A stretch of DNA of 64,000 nt, from the NCBI RefSeq assembly GCF_024438035.1, contig NZ_JANFQF010000005.1, positions 233,387-297,386 on the forward strand, given 5' to 3'. Source of the DNA: Rhodococcus tibetensis. Lineage in GTDB: Bacteria > Actinomycetota > Actinomycetes > Mycobacteriales > Mycobacteriaceae. This document shows positions 1 through 7,850 of this stretch, piece by piece (within the stretch, counting starts at the first letter, position 1; each line of letters opens with the position of its first letter). The notes beneath the pieces are model-generated. The model was not told where the DNA came from. It was given only the letters and a program-made list of their open reading frames with translations, and did not search any database. Made by a program: the position numbers and the translations under genes.

Positions 1-1049
1 TCGACGACGGCAAGGTCGGTCTCGTCGTCACCGGCGTCGAGGGCAACGACGTGGTCTGCCGCGTCACCGAGGGTGGCCCGGTCAGCAACAACAAGGGTGT
101 GTCCCTGCCGGGGATGAATGTGTCGGTGCCCGCCCTGTCGGAGAAGGACATCGCCGACCTCGAGTTCGCGCTCAACCTCGGTGTCGATTTCATCGCCCTC
201 TCGTTCGTGCGTTCGCCCGCCGACGTCGAGCTGGTGCACGCGGTCATGGACCGGGTCGGACGCCGCATCCCCGTCATCGCGAAGCTCGAGAAGCCCGAGG
301 CCATCGACAACCTCGAGGCCGTAGTCCTCGCCTTCGACGCGGTCATGGTCGCTCGCGGTGACCTGGGCGTCGAGCTTCCGCTCGAGCAGGTGCCGCTGGT
401 GCAGAAGCGGGCAATTCAGATCGCCCGCGAGAACGCCAAGCCGGTCATCGTCGCCACGCAGATGCTCGAATCAATGATCGAGAACTCGCGCCCCACCCGC
501 GCCGAGGCGTCCGACGTTGCCAACGCAGTCCTCGACGGTGCCGACGCGGTCATGCTCTCCGGGGAAACCTCGGTGGGCAAGTACGTGATGGAGACCGTGC
601 GCACCATGGCCCGCATCGTCGAGGCCGTGGAGGGTGAATCGACCCGGGTGCCCCCGCTGACGCACGTTCCGCGCACCAAGCGGGGCGTCATCTCCTACGC
701 CGCCCGCGACATCGGCGAGCGACTCGACGCCAAGGCGCTCGTAGCCTTCACCCAATCCGGTGACACGGTGCGGCGACTCGCTCGCCTGCACACTCCGTTG
801 CCGTTGCTCGCGTTCACCCCGCTTCCCGAGGTGCGGAGCCAGCTCTCCCTGACTTGGGGAACCGAGACGTTCCTCGTCGACCCTGTCGACAGCACCGACG
901 CGATGGTCCGTCAGGTCGACCACGCCCTGCTGGGGCTCGGCCGCTACCAGAAGGGTGAACTGGTCATCATCGTGGCCGGTTCGCCGCCTGGCACCGTAGG
1001 ATCGACCAACTTGATCCACGTCCACAGAATCGGTGAAGAGGACCACTAG
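1..1049 (+). CDS. pyk: Pyruvate kinase, C-terminal part (5' end outside window)
   Basis: This enzyme converts phosphoenolpyruvate and ADP to pyruvate and ATP, the last step of glycolysis, in the cytoplasm. The open frame enters at base 3 without a start, so about 348 C-terminal residues are present and the N-terminal quarter or so is missing. Visible family motifs include KLEKPEAI, VARGDLGVE (the substrate and Mg-binding loop), TQMLESMIENSRPTRAE and DAVMLSGETSVGKY, followed by the C-terminal regulatory domain. The stop (1047-1049) is immediately followed by the GTG of the thioesterase gene with no spacer, so the two genes are probably co-transcribed and translationally linked. The pair pyk-tesB also occurs in mycobacteria (Rv1617-Rv1618), which supports the call. 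Confidence 0.97.
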   Translation, partial: DDGKVGLVVTGVEGNDVVCRVTEGGPVSNNKGVSLPGMNVSVPALSEKDIADLEFALNLGVDFIALSFVRSPADVELVHAVMDRVGRRIPVIAKLEKPEAIDNLEAVVLAFDAVMVARGDLGVELPLEQVPLVQKRAIQIARENAKPVIVATQMLESMIENSRPTRAEASDVANAVLDGADAVMLSGETSVGKYVMETVRTMARIVEAVEGESTRVPPLTHVPRTKRGVISYAARDIGERLDAKALVAFTQSGDTVRRLARLHTPLPLLAFTPLPEVRSQLSLTWGTETFLVDPVDSTDAMVRQVDHALLGLGRYQKGELVIIVAGSPPGTVGSTNLIHVHRIGEEDH

Positions 1050-1928
1050 GTGAGCGAAGTCGCGGCGAAGTCCGATCTCGAGACACTTCTCCATCTTCTC
1101 GATTTGGAGAAGACCGGGGAGGACACCTATCGAGGTCGGCATCCCGCGCAGGTGGGCAGCCGGACGTTCGGCGGCCAGTTGATCTCCCAGGCTCTGGTCG
1201 CCGCCGGCCGCACCGTCTCCGGTGAACGGGCGGTGCACGCGGTCAATGCTCACTTCATCCGCGGCGGAGACGTGAAGGAACCGATCGAGTATCGCGTCGA
1301 CCGTCACCGCGACGGCCGGGCCTTCGCCAACCGACAGGTCACCGCCCTGCAGAACGGCCAGGAACTGTTCGTCATGCTCGCGGCGTTCCAGGATTGGGGC
1401 AAGGGACTCGAGCACGCGGTCGCCGTTCCGGATGTCCCTTTCCCGGAGACACTTCCGCCCTTGGGTGATCATTTCGTCGGTTACGAGGATCGGCTGAAGA
1501 TGTTCGTCGACGCTCTGAAGCCGATCGACATGCGTTACGCGAACGACCCGTCGTGGATCATGAAGGGTACGGGGGAGAAGCTCACCCACAACCGGGTGTG
1601 GATGAAGGCAGACGGCGACCTTCCGGACGATCCGCTGATCCACGTTGCTGTCATGGGTTACTCGTCGGACACCACGGTTCTGGATTCCATCATCACCACG
1701 CACGGGTTGTCGTGGGGGTTGGACCGGATCGTGGCGGCCACGGTCAACCATTCCATGTGGTTTCACCGGCCGTTCCGGTTCGACGACTGGACGCTCTATG
1801 CCACCGAGTCGCCGGTGGCCGCCGGTTCGCGGGGGCTTGCGACAGGCCGCTTCTTTTCCCTCGAGGGTGAACTGCTCGCCACCGTCGTCCAAGAAGGATT
1901 GATTCGTCATTTCCCGCCCAGGAAGTGA
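1050..1928 (+). CDS. tesB: Acyl-CoA thioesterase II
   Basis: A 292-residue protein of the TesB family, which hydrolyses medium- and long-chain acyl-CoA to free fatty acid and CoA. It has the expected double hot-dog arrangement: an N-terminal half with SRTFGGQLISQAL and a C-terminal half with VNHSMWFHRPF and the conserved VVQEGLIR near the end, where the family's catalytic glutamine lies. Length matches the family. The start is the GTG directly abutting the pyk stop, with a purine-rich GAAGAGGA inside the end of pyk as ribosome binding site. It may relieve acyl-CoA accumulation; substrate preference cannot be read from the sequence. Confidence 0.93.
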   Translation: MSEVAAKSDLETLLHLLDLEKTGEDTYRGRHPAQVGSRTFGGQLISQALVAAGRTVSGERAVHAVNAHFIRGGDVKEPIEYRVDRHRDGRAFANRQVTALQNGQELFVMLAAFQDWGKGLEHAVAVPDVPFPETLPPLGDHFVGYEDRLKMFVDALKPIDMRYANDPSWIMKGTGEKLTHNRVWMKADGDLPDDPLIHVAVMGYSSDTTVLDSIITTHGLSWGLDRIVAATVNHSMWFHRPFRFDDWTLYATESPVAAGSRGLATGRFFSLEGELLATVVQEGLIRHFPPRK

Positions 1929-1980
1929 CGGTCCGGGGCGTATCGTCGGTTTCGGATCTCCGACGGAACGGACGTGCATC

Positions 1981-2265
1981 ATGAGCGCAGACGACACCGA
2001 GCAGAAGAACACCGGCGAGCAGACCGAGGGCGAAGTGCCCCGTCCCGACGACGAGGCGATCGAGAAGGCCAAGAAGAAGGCCGAAGAAATCGACGCCCGG
2101 TATGATCCGGGGGCCCGGGAAACGGTCGTGCTCCCCGGCTCCGGCGGCACGGTCTCCGGCACCGCATTCGACGACTACGTCGATGACGAGGGCAACCTCA
2201 AGGAAGAATATCGCGACCGGGAACCGAGTGCCGAAAACAAGCAGGACACAGCCGACGACCGGTAG
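1981..2265 (+). CDS. Small acidic hypothetical protein
   Basis: A 94-residue highly charged protein, very rich in Glu, Asp and Lys, with no membrane segment, no cysteine and no domain I recognise. A lysine/glutamate-rich helical stretch around residues 25-40 (IEKAKKKAEEIDARYD) is followed by a glycine-containing patch and a polar tail, so it is probably largely disordered. It lies 52 bases after tesB in the same direction and is followed by a strong intrinsic terminator (2282-2302), so it could be the last gene of the pyk-tesB unit or have its own promoter. Codon use with G/C at third positions agrees with a real gene. Function unknown. Confidence 0.72.
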   Translation: MSADDTEQKNTGEQTEGEVPRPDDEAIEKAKKKAEEIDARYDPGARETVVLPGSGGTVSGTAFDDYVDDEGNLKEEYRDREPSAENKQDTADDR

Positions 2266-2281
2266 CTTTCCGGGCGATCGG

Positions 2282-2302
2282 AAACGTGGCGTCCACGTTT
2301 TT
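2282..2302 (+). terminator. Intrinsic terminator
   Basis: Perfect 8-bp inverted repeat AAACGTGG / CCACGTTT (2282-2289, 2293-2300) with a 3-base loop, running into a T-tract (2298-2302). It lies 16 bases after the stop of the small acidic protein gene and should end the upstream transcript. Confidence 0.8.
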
Positions 2303-2381
2303 GTCGCCGATCACGCCGAACCAGGGTTAGACTTCGCCATCTTTTCTCCTGAGCTTCATCTCGTGATCGGGGACCTGGGTC

Positions 2382-4169
2382 GTGGACTGGAACAACGTGG
2401 TATGGGACAGCGCGGCGTGGCTGTTGAAGGCCTACGTGATGACTGCCGTCGTGTTTGTCGTCGTGATCGTGCTACTCGCTCGATTCACCAAGTGGGGTAG
2501 ACAGTTCTGGCGTTTCGCGGCGCCGTATTTCGATCCGAGGCGTAGCCCCAAGCCGCTGGCGATTCTCGCGTTCCTGCTGTTGTTCACGGTGTTCGCGGTG
2601 CGGATGAACGTGCTGTTCTCCTACTGGTCCAACGATTTCTACGACTCGATCCAGAATCTCGACGAGACCGCGTTCTGGCACTTCCTGCGGGTGTTCGCGA
2701 TTCTCGCCGCCGTCCATGTCGTACGTGCCCTGATCGACTTTCTTATCGGCCAAACCCTCGACATCGATTGGCGTGTCTGGCTCACCCACCACCTCACCGA
2801 CGATTGGCTCGACAGTCGCGCCTACTACCGTGACCGGTTCCTCGACGACGCGATCGACAACCCCGATCAGCGGATTCAGGCCGACATCACCAACTTCGTG
2901 ACCACGGCCCGCGTACTGTCCATGGGGGCCGTCACCGCGGTGCTCTCGATCGTGTCGTTCACCGGGATCCTGTGGGACCTGTCCGGTCCGATGACGGTCT
3001 TCGGCACCGAGATCCCGCGGGCGATGATCTTCCTGGTCTTCGTCTACGTTCTGGTCACCACACTGGTGGCGTTCTGGATCGGTAAGCCGCTCATCAAGCT
3101 GAACTTCCTCAACGAGAAACTCGGGGCGAACTTCCGCTACGCACTGATCCGGGTCCGTGAGTACGGCGAGAGCATTGCGTTCTATCGAGGCGAGAACGTC
3201 GAGCGGCGAACTCTGGCAGGGAGGTTCGCCGCCGTCATCCGCAACATGTGGCACATCGTGTTCCGGACCCTCAAATTCAATGGCTGGAACCTCTCGGTGA
3301 ACCAGACTGCGGTCATCTTCCCCTTTCTGATTCAGGGGCCGCGGCTGTTCAGTGGTCAGGTGTCGCTCGGTGACGTCATGCAGACGTCGACGGCGTTCTC
3401 ACAGGTGCACGACTCGCTGTCCTTCTTCCGCGAGTCGTACGACGACTTCGCGAGTTTCCGCGCCACCCTCATCCGACTCAACGGGCTGGCCAACGACAAC
3501 ATGCACGCCGCCGCACTCCCGATCCTGAAAACGGGCAAGGCCGGGAATGACCTCGACGTCGAGAAGCTCGACGTGCGCACTCCGTCCGGATCGATCCTGA
3601 TCGAGGCTCTCGATCTCACCGTCGGTCCCGGTCAATCCCTCCTGGTCAAGGGCCCGTCCGGTTCCGGTAAGACAACCCTGCTCCGCACTCTCGCAGATCT
3701 GTGGCCCTACGCGGACGGCACCGTGTCGCGGCCGTCCGGGGAAGCTATTTTCCTGTCCCAGCGGCCGTATCTGCCGCTCGGTTCGCTACGGACAGCGCTG
3801 GCGTACCCCAGCGAACCGACGGCGGACGACGGGACGCTCCGCGAGGCGCTGTCGAAGGTGGCGCTGGGCAATCTCGCCGACCGACTCGATGAGACGGCCG
3901 ACTGGACCCGGATCCTGTCACCGGGCGAGCAGCAGCGGCTGGCCTTCGCGCGAGTGTTGACCGCGCAGCCGGCGGTCGTCTTCCTCGACGAGGCCACCTC
4001 GGCGATCGACGAGGGGCTCGAGCACACGCTCTACACCCTCCTGCGGTCCGAACTGCCGGACAGCATCGTGGTCAGCGTCGGGCACCGCAGCACGCTGGAC
4101 CAGTTCCACTCGCTCGGAGTGGAACTGGAAGGCGAGGGCCGGTGGGCGGAATCTTCATTGGTGGGTTGA
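2382..4169 (+). CDS. SbmA/BacA-type ABC transporter (fused permease and ATPase)
   Basis: A 595-residue half-transporter of the YddA/BacA family, with an N-terminal membrane domain of about six helices (roughly residues 12-320) and a C-terminal nucleotide-binding domain. The ATPase shows Walker A GPSGSGKTT near residue 424, an LSPGEQQRL signature near 512 and Walker B VVFLDEATSAID near 531. Members import peptides, cobalamin or other hydrophilic molecules; M. tuberculosis Rv1819c is the known actinobacterial cobalamin importer of this family. The GTG start at 2382 gives the N-terminus MDWNNVVW, as expected for the family. It appears monocistronic, between the terminators at 2282-2302 and 4179-4203. 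The actual substrate cannot be inferred here. Confidence 0.9.
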   Translation: MDWNNVVWDSAAWLLKAYVMTAVVFVVVIVLLARFTKWGRQFWRFAAPYFDPRRSPKPLAILAFLLLFTVFAVRMNVLFSYWSNDFYDSIQNLDETAFWHFLRVFAILAAVHVVRALIDFLIGQTLDIDWRVWLTHHLTDDWLDSRAYYRDRFLDDAIDNPDQRIQADITNFVTTARVLSMGAVTAVLSIVSFTGILWDLSGPMTVFGTEIPRAMIFLVFVYVLVTTLVAFWIGKPLIKLNFLNEKLGANFRYALIRVREYGESIAFYRGENVERRTLAGRFAAVIRNMWHIVFRTLKFNGWNLSVNQTAVIFPFLIQGPRLFSGQVSLGDVMQTSTAFSQVHDSLSFFRESYDDFASFRATLIRLNGLANDNMHAAALPILKTGKAGNDLDVEKLDVRTPSGSILIEALDLTVGPGQSLLVKGPSGSGKTTLLRTLADLWPYADGTVSRPSGEAIFLSQRPYLPLGSLRTALAYPSEPTADDGTLREALSKVALGNLADRLDETADWTRILSPGEQQRLAFARVLTAQPAVVFLDEATSAIDEGLEHTLYTLLRSELPDSIVVSVGHRSTLDQFHSLGVELEGEGRWAESSLVG

Positions 4170-4178
4170 CGGTCTCCG

Positions 4179-4203
4179 CCGGGGTGCCTCGTCGGCACCC
4201 CGG
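4179..4203. terminator. Bidirectional hairpin between convergent genes
   Basis: Perfect 10-bp arms CCGGGGTGCC (4179-4188) and GGCACCCCGG (4194-4203) with a 5-base loop. It sits between the converging ABC transporter and SRPBCC genes. There is no T-tract, which is common for GC-rich actinobacterial terminators. Confidence 0.7.
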
Positions 4204-4210
4204 TGGACTG

Positions 4211-4714
4211 TCAGTTGGCCTTGCGGTAGGAGGATGCGAGTTCGTCGGCGCGATCCCACGGTGACCAGTTCACTTCGCGGCCGTCGAGTTGCGCCTCCAC
4301 CACCTCGAGACCGGCGTGCCATCCCGCCGCGTGCGCATAGGCGGAGTCTTCTTCTTCCACCGTGTGCGTCAGCGTCAACCAGCAACCACCGCTTCCGTCG
4401 GGACTCAGCTCCCAATGCAGCGTCTCCGCGTCCCACAGGTACTCCAGAATGTGGGCGGGATGCACCGAGATGACCGTTCCAGTGGTCGTGTGGTCTTCGG
4501 GTAGGCCGAATCGGCGGACCTGCTCCGGTGTCACGCGGAACACCAGTTCCGCCCCGGGGGTGAGGTCGAAGTCGACGTCGGCGGGGAACCAGGCCTTCAG
4601 ATACTGGGGGTCGGTCAGTACCCGCCACACCTTCTCCGGAGAATGCGACAACGCTTGCTGGAAGCGAAGAGCTACGCGCCCGTCGTACGTGAAGTTGACG
4701 GTGCCGAGATCCAT
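4211..4714 (-). CDS. SRPBCC/AHSA1-family protein
   Basis: A 167-residue protein with the AHSA1 (activator of Hsp90 ATPase homologue 1-like) helix-grip fold: an N-terminal FQQALSHSPEKVWRVLTDP motif, then YLKAWFPADVDFDLTPGAE and a C-terminal helix around HAGLEVVEAQLDG. Such proteins bind hydrophobic ligands in a central cavity; most have no assigned ligand. The start is the ATG at 4714 because GGAGGT lies five bases upstream on the minus strand; the longer frame extending to 4807 has no such signal. Expressed alone, with its 3' end facing the ABC transporter gene. Confidence 0.87.
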   Translation of the reverse strand: MDLGTVNFTYDGRVALRFQQALSHSPEKVWRVLTDPQYLKAWFPADVDFDLTPGAELVFRVTPEQVRRFGLPEDHTTTGTVISVHPAHILEYLWDAETLHWELSPDGSGGCWLTLTHTVEEEDSAYAHAAGWHAGLEVVEAQLDGREVNWSPWDRADELASSYRKAN

Positions 4715-4860
4715 GGGTGACCTCCGTGCTCGAGGGCGGAACCGTGCCACCATGGTACTGGCAGGCGACCGCAGAGCCACAGGGTTCGAGCACAAAAAAG
4801 CCGCCACTACCTGGGGCTCAGTTCTCGATGGTCACGCGGGTCGACAAGGAGGTACAACGG

Positions 4861-5371
4861 ATGGCCGCGAGAATGACCGACCACTTGATGCACGCCGGAC
4901 ACGAGCCGTCATCGACCCGCGGACGGGCTTCGGGTTTCACACCACCGCCGGCACGCCGATAACCGTCACTGCCGGTTCTGTCAGTGGTCACGCATTTCGG
5001 CCGTCGGATTTCGAATCGATCACTCTCGACTTCGCCGAATCCAACCGGCCGCTGATGCTGTTCGAATTCGTGCTCCCAGCTCGCTACGACTTGCCGCGTG
5101 CCGACGTGATCGCGACGCTCGAGCCGAGTGTGACCGCGACTGTGTGCGCCTACAAAGGTCACGCCTCGCACTGGTCGCTCCCGGGAGCGGGTGACAAGGG
5201 CGTCGACACCGCATGGATTACGAACAACCCCCGATCGAACTTGCTCAGATCGCCGGAATGGTCTGCTTGTATCAGGAACGTGTCGATGTCGTCGACGACG
5301 AGGCACAGACCAGACCTGTCACACCCTGGTCGAAGCGGTCCTCGGCGAGACGTGGCCGGCGGCGGTGGTGA
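4861..5371 (+). pseudogene. Decayed DUF427-family gene
   Basis: Three pieces of a DUF427-like protein occur in three different frames. A strong AAGGAGG (4850-4856) precedes ATG 4861, which opens a frame reading MTDHLMHAG but stopping at the TAA near 4962. The next frame, from about 4905, reads DPRTGFGF, then FEFVLPARYDLPRADV and the family hallmark CAYKGHASHW, up to DTAW at 5215. The third frame, from about 5213, reads EQPPIELAQIAGMVC and LYQERVDVVVDDE and stops at 5371. Loss of one G in TGG-GAT near 5215 would explain the last shift. Segments expected between the pieces are also missing, so the gene is probably dead rather than misread. The family assignment is from recalled motifs. Confidence 0.72.
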
Positions 5372-5394
5372 AGTGGGCGCGAAAGGAGGCCTTG

Positions 5395-5440
5395 CGCGCG
5401 AATCGCAGGTCGGAAATATTCCTCACCTGCGATTCGCGCG
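5395..5440. terminator. Perfect 16-bp inverted repeat
   Basis: Arms at 5395-5410 and 5425-5440 are perfectly complementary around a 14-base AT-rich loop. The repeat lies between the DUF427 remnant and the tRNA gene and starts 14 bases after the tRNA 3' end. The likeliest role is terminator for the minus-strand tRNA transcript, although no T-tract follows. Confidence 0.6.
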
Positions 5441-5453
5441 AATGTCTCGACAG

Positions 5454-5527
5454 TGCCCTCGGTGAGACTCGAACTCACACTGGACGGGTTTTGAATCCGT
5501 TTCCTCTGCCAATTGGGATACGAGGGC
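5454..5527 (-). tRNA. tRNA-Leu(CAA) by anticodon; short variable arm
   Basis: A 74-nt cloverleaf on the minus strand. The acceptor stem GCCCTCG (5521-5527) pairs fully with CGAGGGC (5455-5461), with discriminator A at 5454. The D arm has a GG in its loop. The T arm is GTGAG-TTCGAGT-CTCAC. The anticodon loop TTCAAAA has U33 and a purine at 37, giving anticodon CAA, which reads the leucine codon UUG. The variable region is only five bases (CCAGT), whereas leucine tRNAs normally carry a long variable arm. The anticodon stem has an A-C mismatch next to the loop. No 3' CCA is encoded. The gene is clear; the amino-acid identity is less so. Confidence 0.85.
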
Positions 5528-5636
5528 GTGTTGCGCTGTACCACTGTAGAAGATCGTCGTCGGGAGTCAACCACCGGTACCCTCTAACCGTTCGCTCCCC
5601 GCTCCGGGGTCGTCCGAGCAGAGGAGAATGGGGACC

Positions 5637-6254
5637 ATGAACGCTCCGCAGCCGCAAGGTGTGCCGACCCCGCCGCGACGGGTCGTGGTGGCCGAAGACG
5701 AGGCACTGATCAGGCTGGATCTGGTCGAGATGCTGCGTGAAGAGGGTTACGACGTGGTCGGTGAGGCCGGTGACGGGCAGACCGCCGTCGATTTGGCGGT
5801 CGAACTGAAGCCCGACCTCGTGATCATGGATGTGAAGATGCCGCGGCGCGACGGCATCGATGCGGCGTCGGAGATCGCCGCGAAACGTATTGCCCCGGTT
5901 GTCATTCTCACCGCATTCAGTCAGCGAGACTTGGTCGAGCGGGCGCGTGACGCCGGCGCCATGGCGTATCTGGTCAAGCCGTTCTCCGTTGCCGACTTGG
6001 TGCCCGCCGTGGAGTTGGCAGCCAGCCGGTTCAAGGAAGTAACCGCGTTGGAGCGCGAAATTTCCGACCTGTCCGAACGGCTGGAGACCCGAAAGGTCGT
6101 CGAGCGCGCCAAGGGTGTGCTGATGGACAAGCAGTCTTTGACGGAACCCGAAGCGTTCCGGTGGATTCAGCGGGCCGCGATGGACCGCCGTTCGACCATG
6201 AAAGCGGTGGCCCAGGTCGTCCTGGAGACCCTCGGCGGCGAGACGCCCCAGTAA
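5637..6254 (+). CDS. pdtaR: ANTAR-domain response regulator PdtaR
   Basis: A 205-residue two-component response regulator matching M. tuberculosis PdtaR (Rv1626, same length). Residues 14-130 form the receiver domain, with acidic pocket AEDE, phospho-acceptor D65 in VIMDVKMPRRDG, T in ILTAFS and K in YLVKPF. A coiled linker leads to a C-terminal ANTAR RNA-binding domain (about 140-200) with RKVVERAKGVLM. PdtaR regulates at the RNA level by antitermination and is activated by the kinase PdtaS, which is not in this window. I chose ATG 5637 because GAGGAG (5621-5626) is correctly spaced; ATG 5628 is only one base from it. The gene diverges from the adjacent tRNA. Confidence 0.94.
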   Translation: MNAPQPQGVPTPPRRVVVAEDEALIRLDLVEMLREEGYDVVGEAGDGQTAVDLAVELKPDLVIMDVKMPRRDGIDAASEIAAKRIAPVVILTAFSQRDLVERARDAGAMAYLVKPFSVADLVPAVELAASRFKEVTALEREISDLSERLETRKVVERAKGVLMDKQSLTEPEAFRWIQRAAMDRRSTMKAVAQVVLETLGGETPQ

Positions 6255-6336
6255 TTGGGCGGGGTGCCCGCGGCAGGCGTTGTGGCCTGTTGTTCCGCGA
6301 CGTCACGCTACGGCCGCGTAAACACTGACCGCATTC

Positions 6337-6354
6337 AGGTCACAGTAAGGTCAC
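6337..6354 (+). promoter_or_regulatory. Direct repeat AGGTCAC x2 upstream of transporter gene
   Basis: AGGTCAC occurs at 6337-6343 and 6348-6354, one helical turn apart (11 bp). Read as GTCAC-n6-GTCAC it resembles the GTnAC-n6-GnAAC layout of GlnR operators that control nitrogen-source genes in actinobacteria, but it is not an exact match. It lies about 110 bases before the start of the binding-protein gene. Confidence 0.35.
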
Positions 6355-6462
6355 GAGCCTTTCGCCAGGGGTCGCGAACGCCGCCGGACAGCTAGCGTCT
6401 GATCCCACAGCGGACGCCAACTCGGGTGGCGCCCGTACTCAGGTGATCTAAGGAGACATTGG

Positions 6463-7788
6463 ATGGCTAAACGGACCCTCGTGCGGGCGGCCGCGGTTCT
6501 CGGCGCGGCGAGCCTTGCACTCGCAGGTTGTAGTTCGGACAGTGGCGACGAGTCCGCGAGCGGAAGCGACGGTGCCGCCGCCTCGGCCACCACGGTGACC
6601 ACCGACTGCACCCCCGAAGAGGCGACGGCCGGAACGACCCCGTCCACGGCACCACTGAAGATCGGCACCCTGCTGCCCGACACCGGCAGCCTCTCCTTCC
6701 TCGGCCCCCCGATGGTGGCGGGCACCCAGCTGGGTGTCAACGATGTCAATGCGGCCGGCGGAGTGCTCGGCCAGCCCGTGCAGTTGATTCCGGGCGACTC
6801 GGGCGACACGACCACGGATACGGCCAACTCCACGGTCGACCGCGAATTGGCTGCGGGCACACAGGTAATCGTCGGTGCGGCGTCGTCCTCGGTGTCGCTC
6901 AAGGTCATCGACAAGGTAACCAGTGCGGGTGTCGTGATGTTCTCGCCGGCCAACACGTCCGACCAGTTCGTCTGCTACGCCGACAAGGGCCAGTATTTCC
7001 GCACGGCGCCCACAGACGTGCTGCAGGCTCAGGCTGTGTCGCAGCTCATCTCGGACGACGGCGGCCAGCGTGTGTCCGTCCTGGCGCTGAACGATCCCTA
7101 CGGCACCGGGCTCGCCGACAACATCGCGCAGAACCTTGCGGATGCCGGCATTCCCGAAGACCAGATCCAGAAGATCATCTACGACCCCAACGCGCAGTCG
7201 TTCAACTCCGAGATAGACCAGGTCAAGGACTTCGCCCCGGATGCTGTGGCGGTAGTGGGATTCGAGGAGTCGGCCAAGATCATCACTCGTATGCACGAGG
7301 TGGGCATCGGCCCGTCCGACGGCATGAAGGTTTACGGCGTGGACGGCAACATGGGTAACGCGCTCGGTGAGTCGGTGGCGCCGCCGCTGCTCGACGGGAT
7401 GCAGGGCACCACGCCGCTCACCGACGTCGGCCCGGCCTTCCAGGATCGCCTCAAGGGCATCAACGGAGCGTTGATCGACTTCAACTACGCCGGTGAGTCT
7501 TACGACGCCGTCGTGGTCTCTGCGCTGGCCGCGGAGGCGGCGAAGTCGACGGCGGGCCGCGACATCGCCGCGAACATCAACAAGGTCACCGAGGGTGGCA
7601 CGCCCTGCACGTCGTACCAGGAGTGCCTGCCGCTCGTGCAGGCCGGAACGGACGTCGACTACAACGGCGTCACCGGCAAGCTCGACTTCACCGATGCGGG
7701 CGAACCTTCCATCGGTTCGTACGGCAAGCTGAAGTTCGGCGCCGACAACAAGTTGACGACGAACGGATACATCGTCGTGGGGGAGTGA
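6463..7788 (+). CDS. Branched-chain amino acid-type ABC substrate-binding lipoprotein
   Basis: A 441-residue extracytoplasmic binding protein of the LivJ/peripla_BP_6 family. The N-terminus is a lipoprotein signal (MAKRTLVRAA, a hydrophobic stretch, then lipobox LAGC with the lipidated Cys at 23), followed by a Ser/Asp-rich linker. The binding fold starts near residue 65 (KIGTLLPDTGSLSFLGPPM). The start ATG has a well-placed TAAGGAG. It should deliver an amino acid or related compound to the LivHMGF membrane complex encoded on the opposite strand immediately downstream, with which it converges across a shared hairpin. The exact ligand is not readable from the sequence; aromatic or other organic acids are also handled by this family. 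Confidence 0.92.
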   Translation: MAKRTLVRAAAVLGAASLALAGCSSDSGDESASGSDGAAASATTVTTDCTPEEATAGTTPSTAPLKIGTLLPDTGSLSFLGPPMVAGTQLGVNDVNAAGGVLGQPVQLIPGDSGDTTTDTANSTVDRELAAGTQVIVGAASSSVSLKVIDKVTSAGVVMFSPANTSDQFVCYADKGQYFRTAPTDVLQAQAVSQLISDDGGQRVSVLALNDPYGTGLADNIAQNLADAGIPEDQIQKIIYDPNAQSFNSEIDQVKDFAPDAVAVVGFEESAKIITRMHEVGIGPSDGMKVYGVDGNMGNALGESVAPPLLDGMQGTTPLTDVGPAFQDRLKGINGALIDFNYAGESYDAVVVSALAAEAAKSTAGRDIAANINKVTEGGTPCTSYQECLPLVQAGTDVDYNGVTGKLDFTDAGEPSIGSYGKLKFGADNKLTTNGYIVVGE

Positions 7789-7807
7789 TCGTTCCGGAGT
7801 AGAACGG

Positions 7808-7837
7808 ACTGTGGGCCAGGGAAACCTGGCCCACAGT
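7808..7837. terminator. Bidirectional terminator hairpin
   Basis: Perfect 13-bp arms ACTGTGGGCCAGG (7808-7820) and CCTGGCCCACAGT (7825-7837) with a GAAA tetraloop. It lies between the convergent binding-protein gene and livF and can serve both. Confidence 0.85.
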
Positions 7838-7850
7838 CATGTCCGGACTT

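Noticed and set aside
471..2162. A 563-codon minus-strand frame over pyk and tesB
   Set aside because: Pure shadow of two well-conserved genes; no ribosome binding site or domain.
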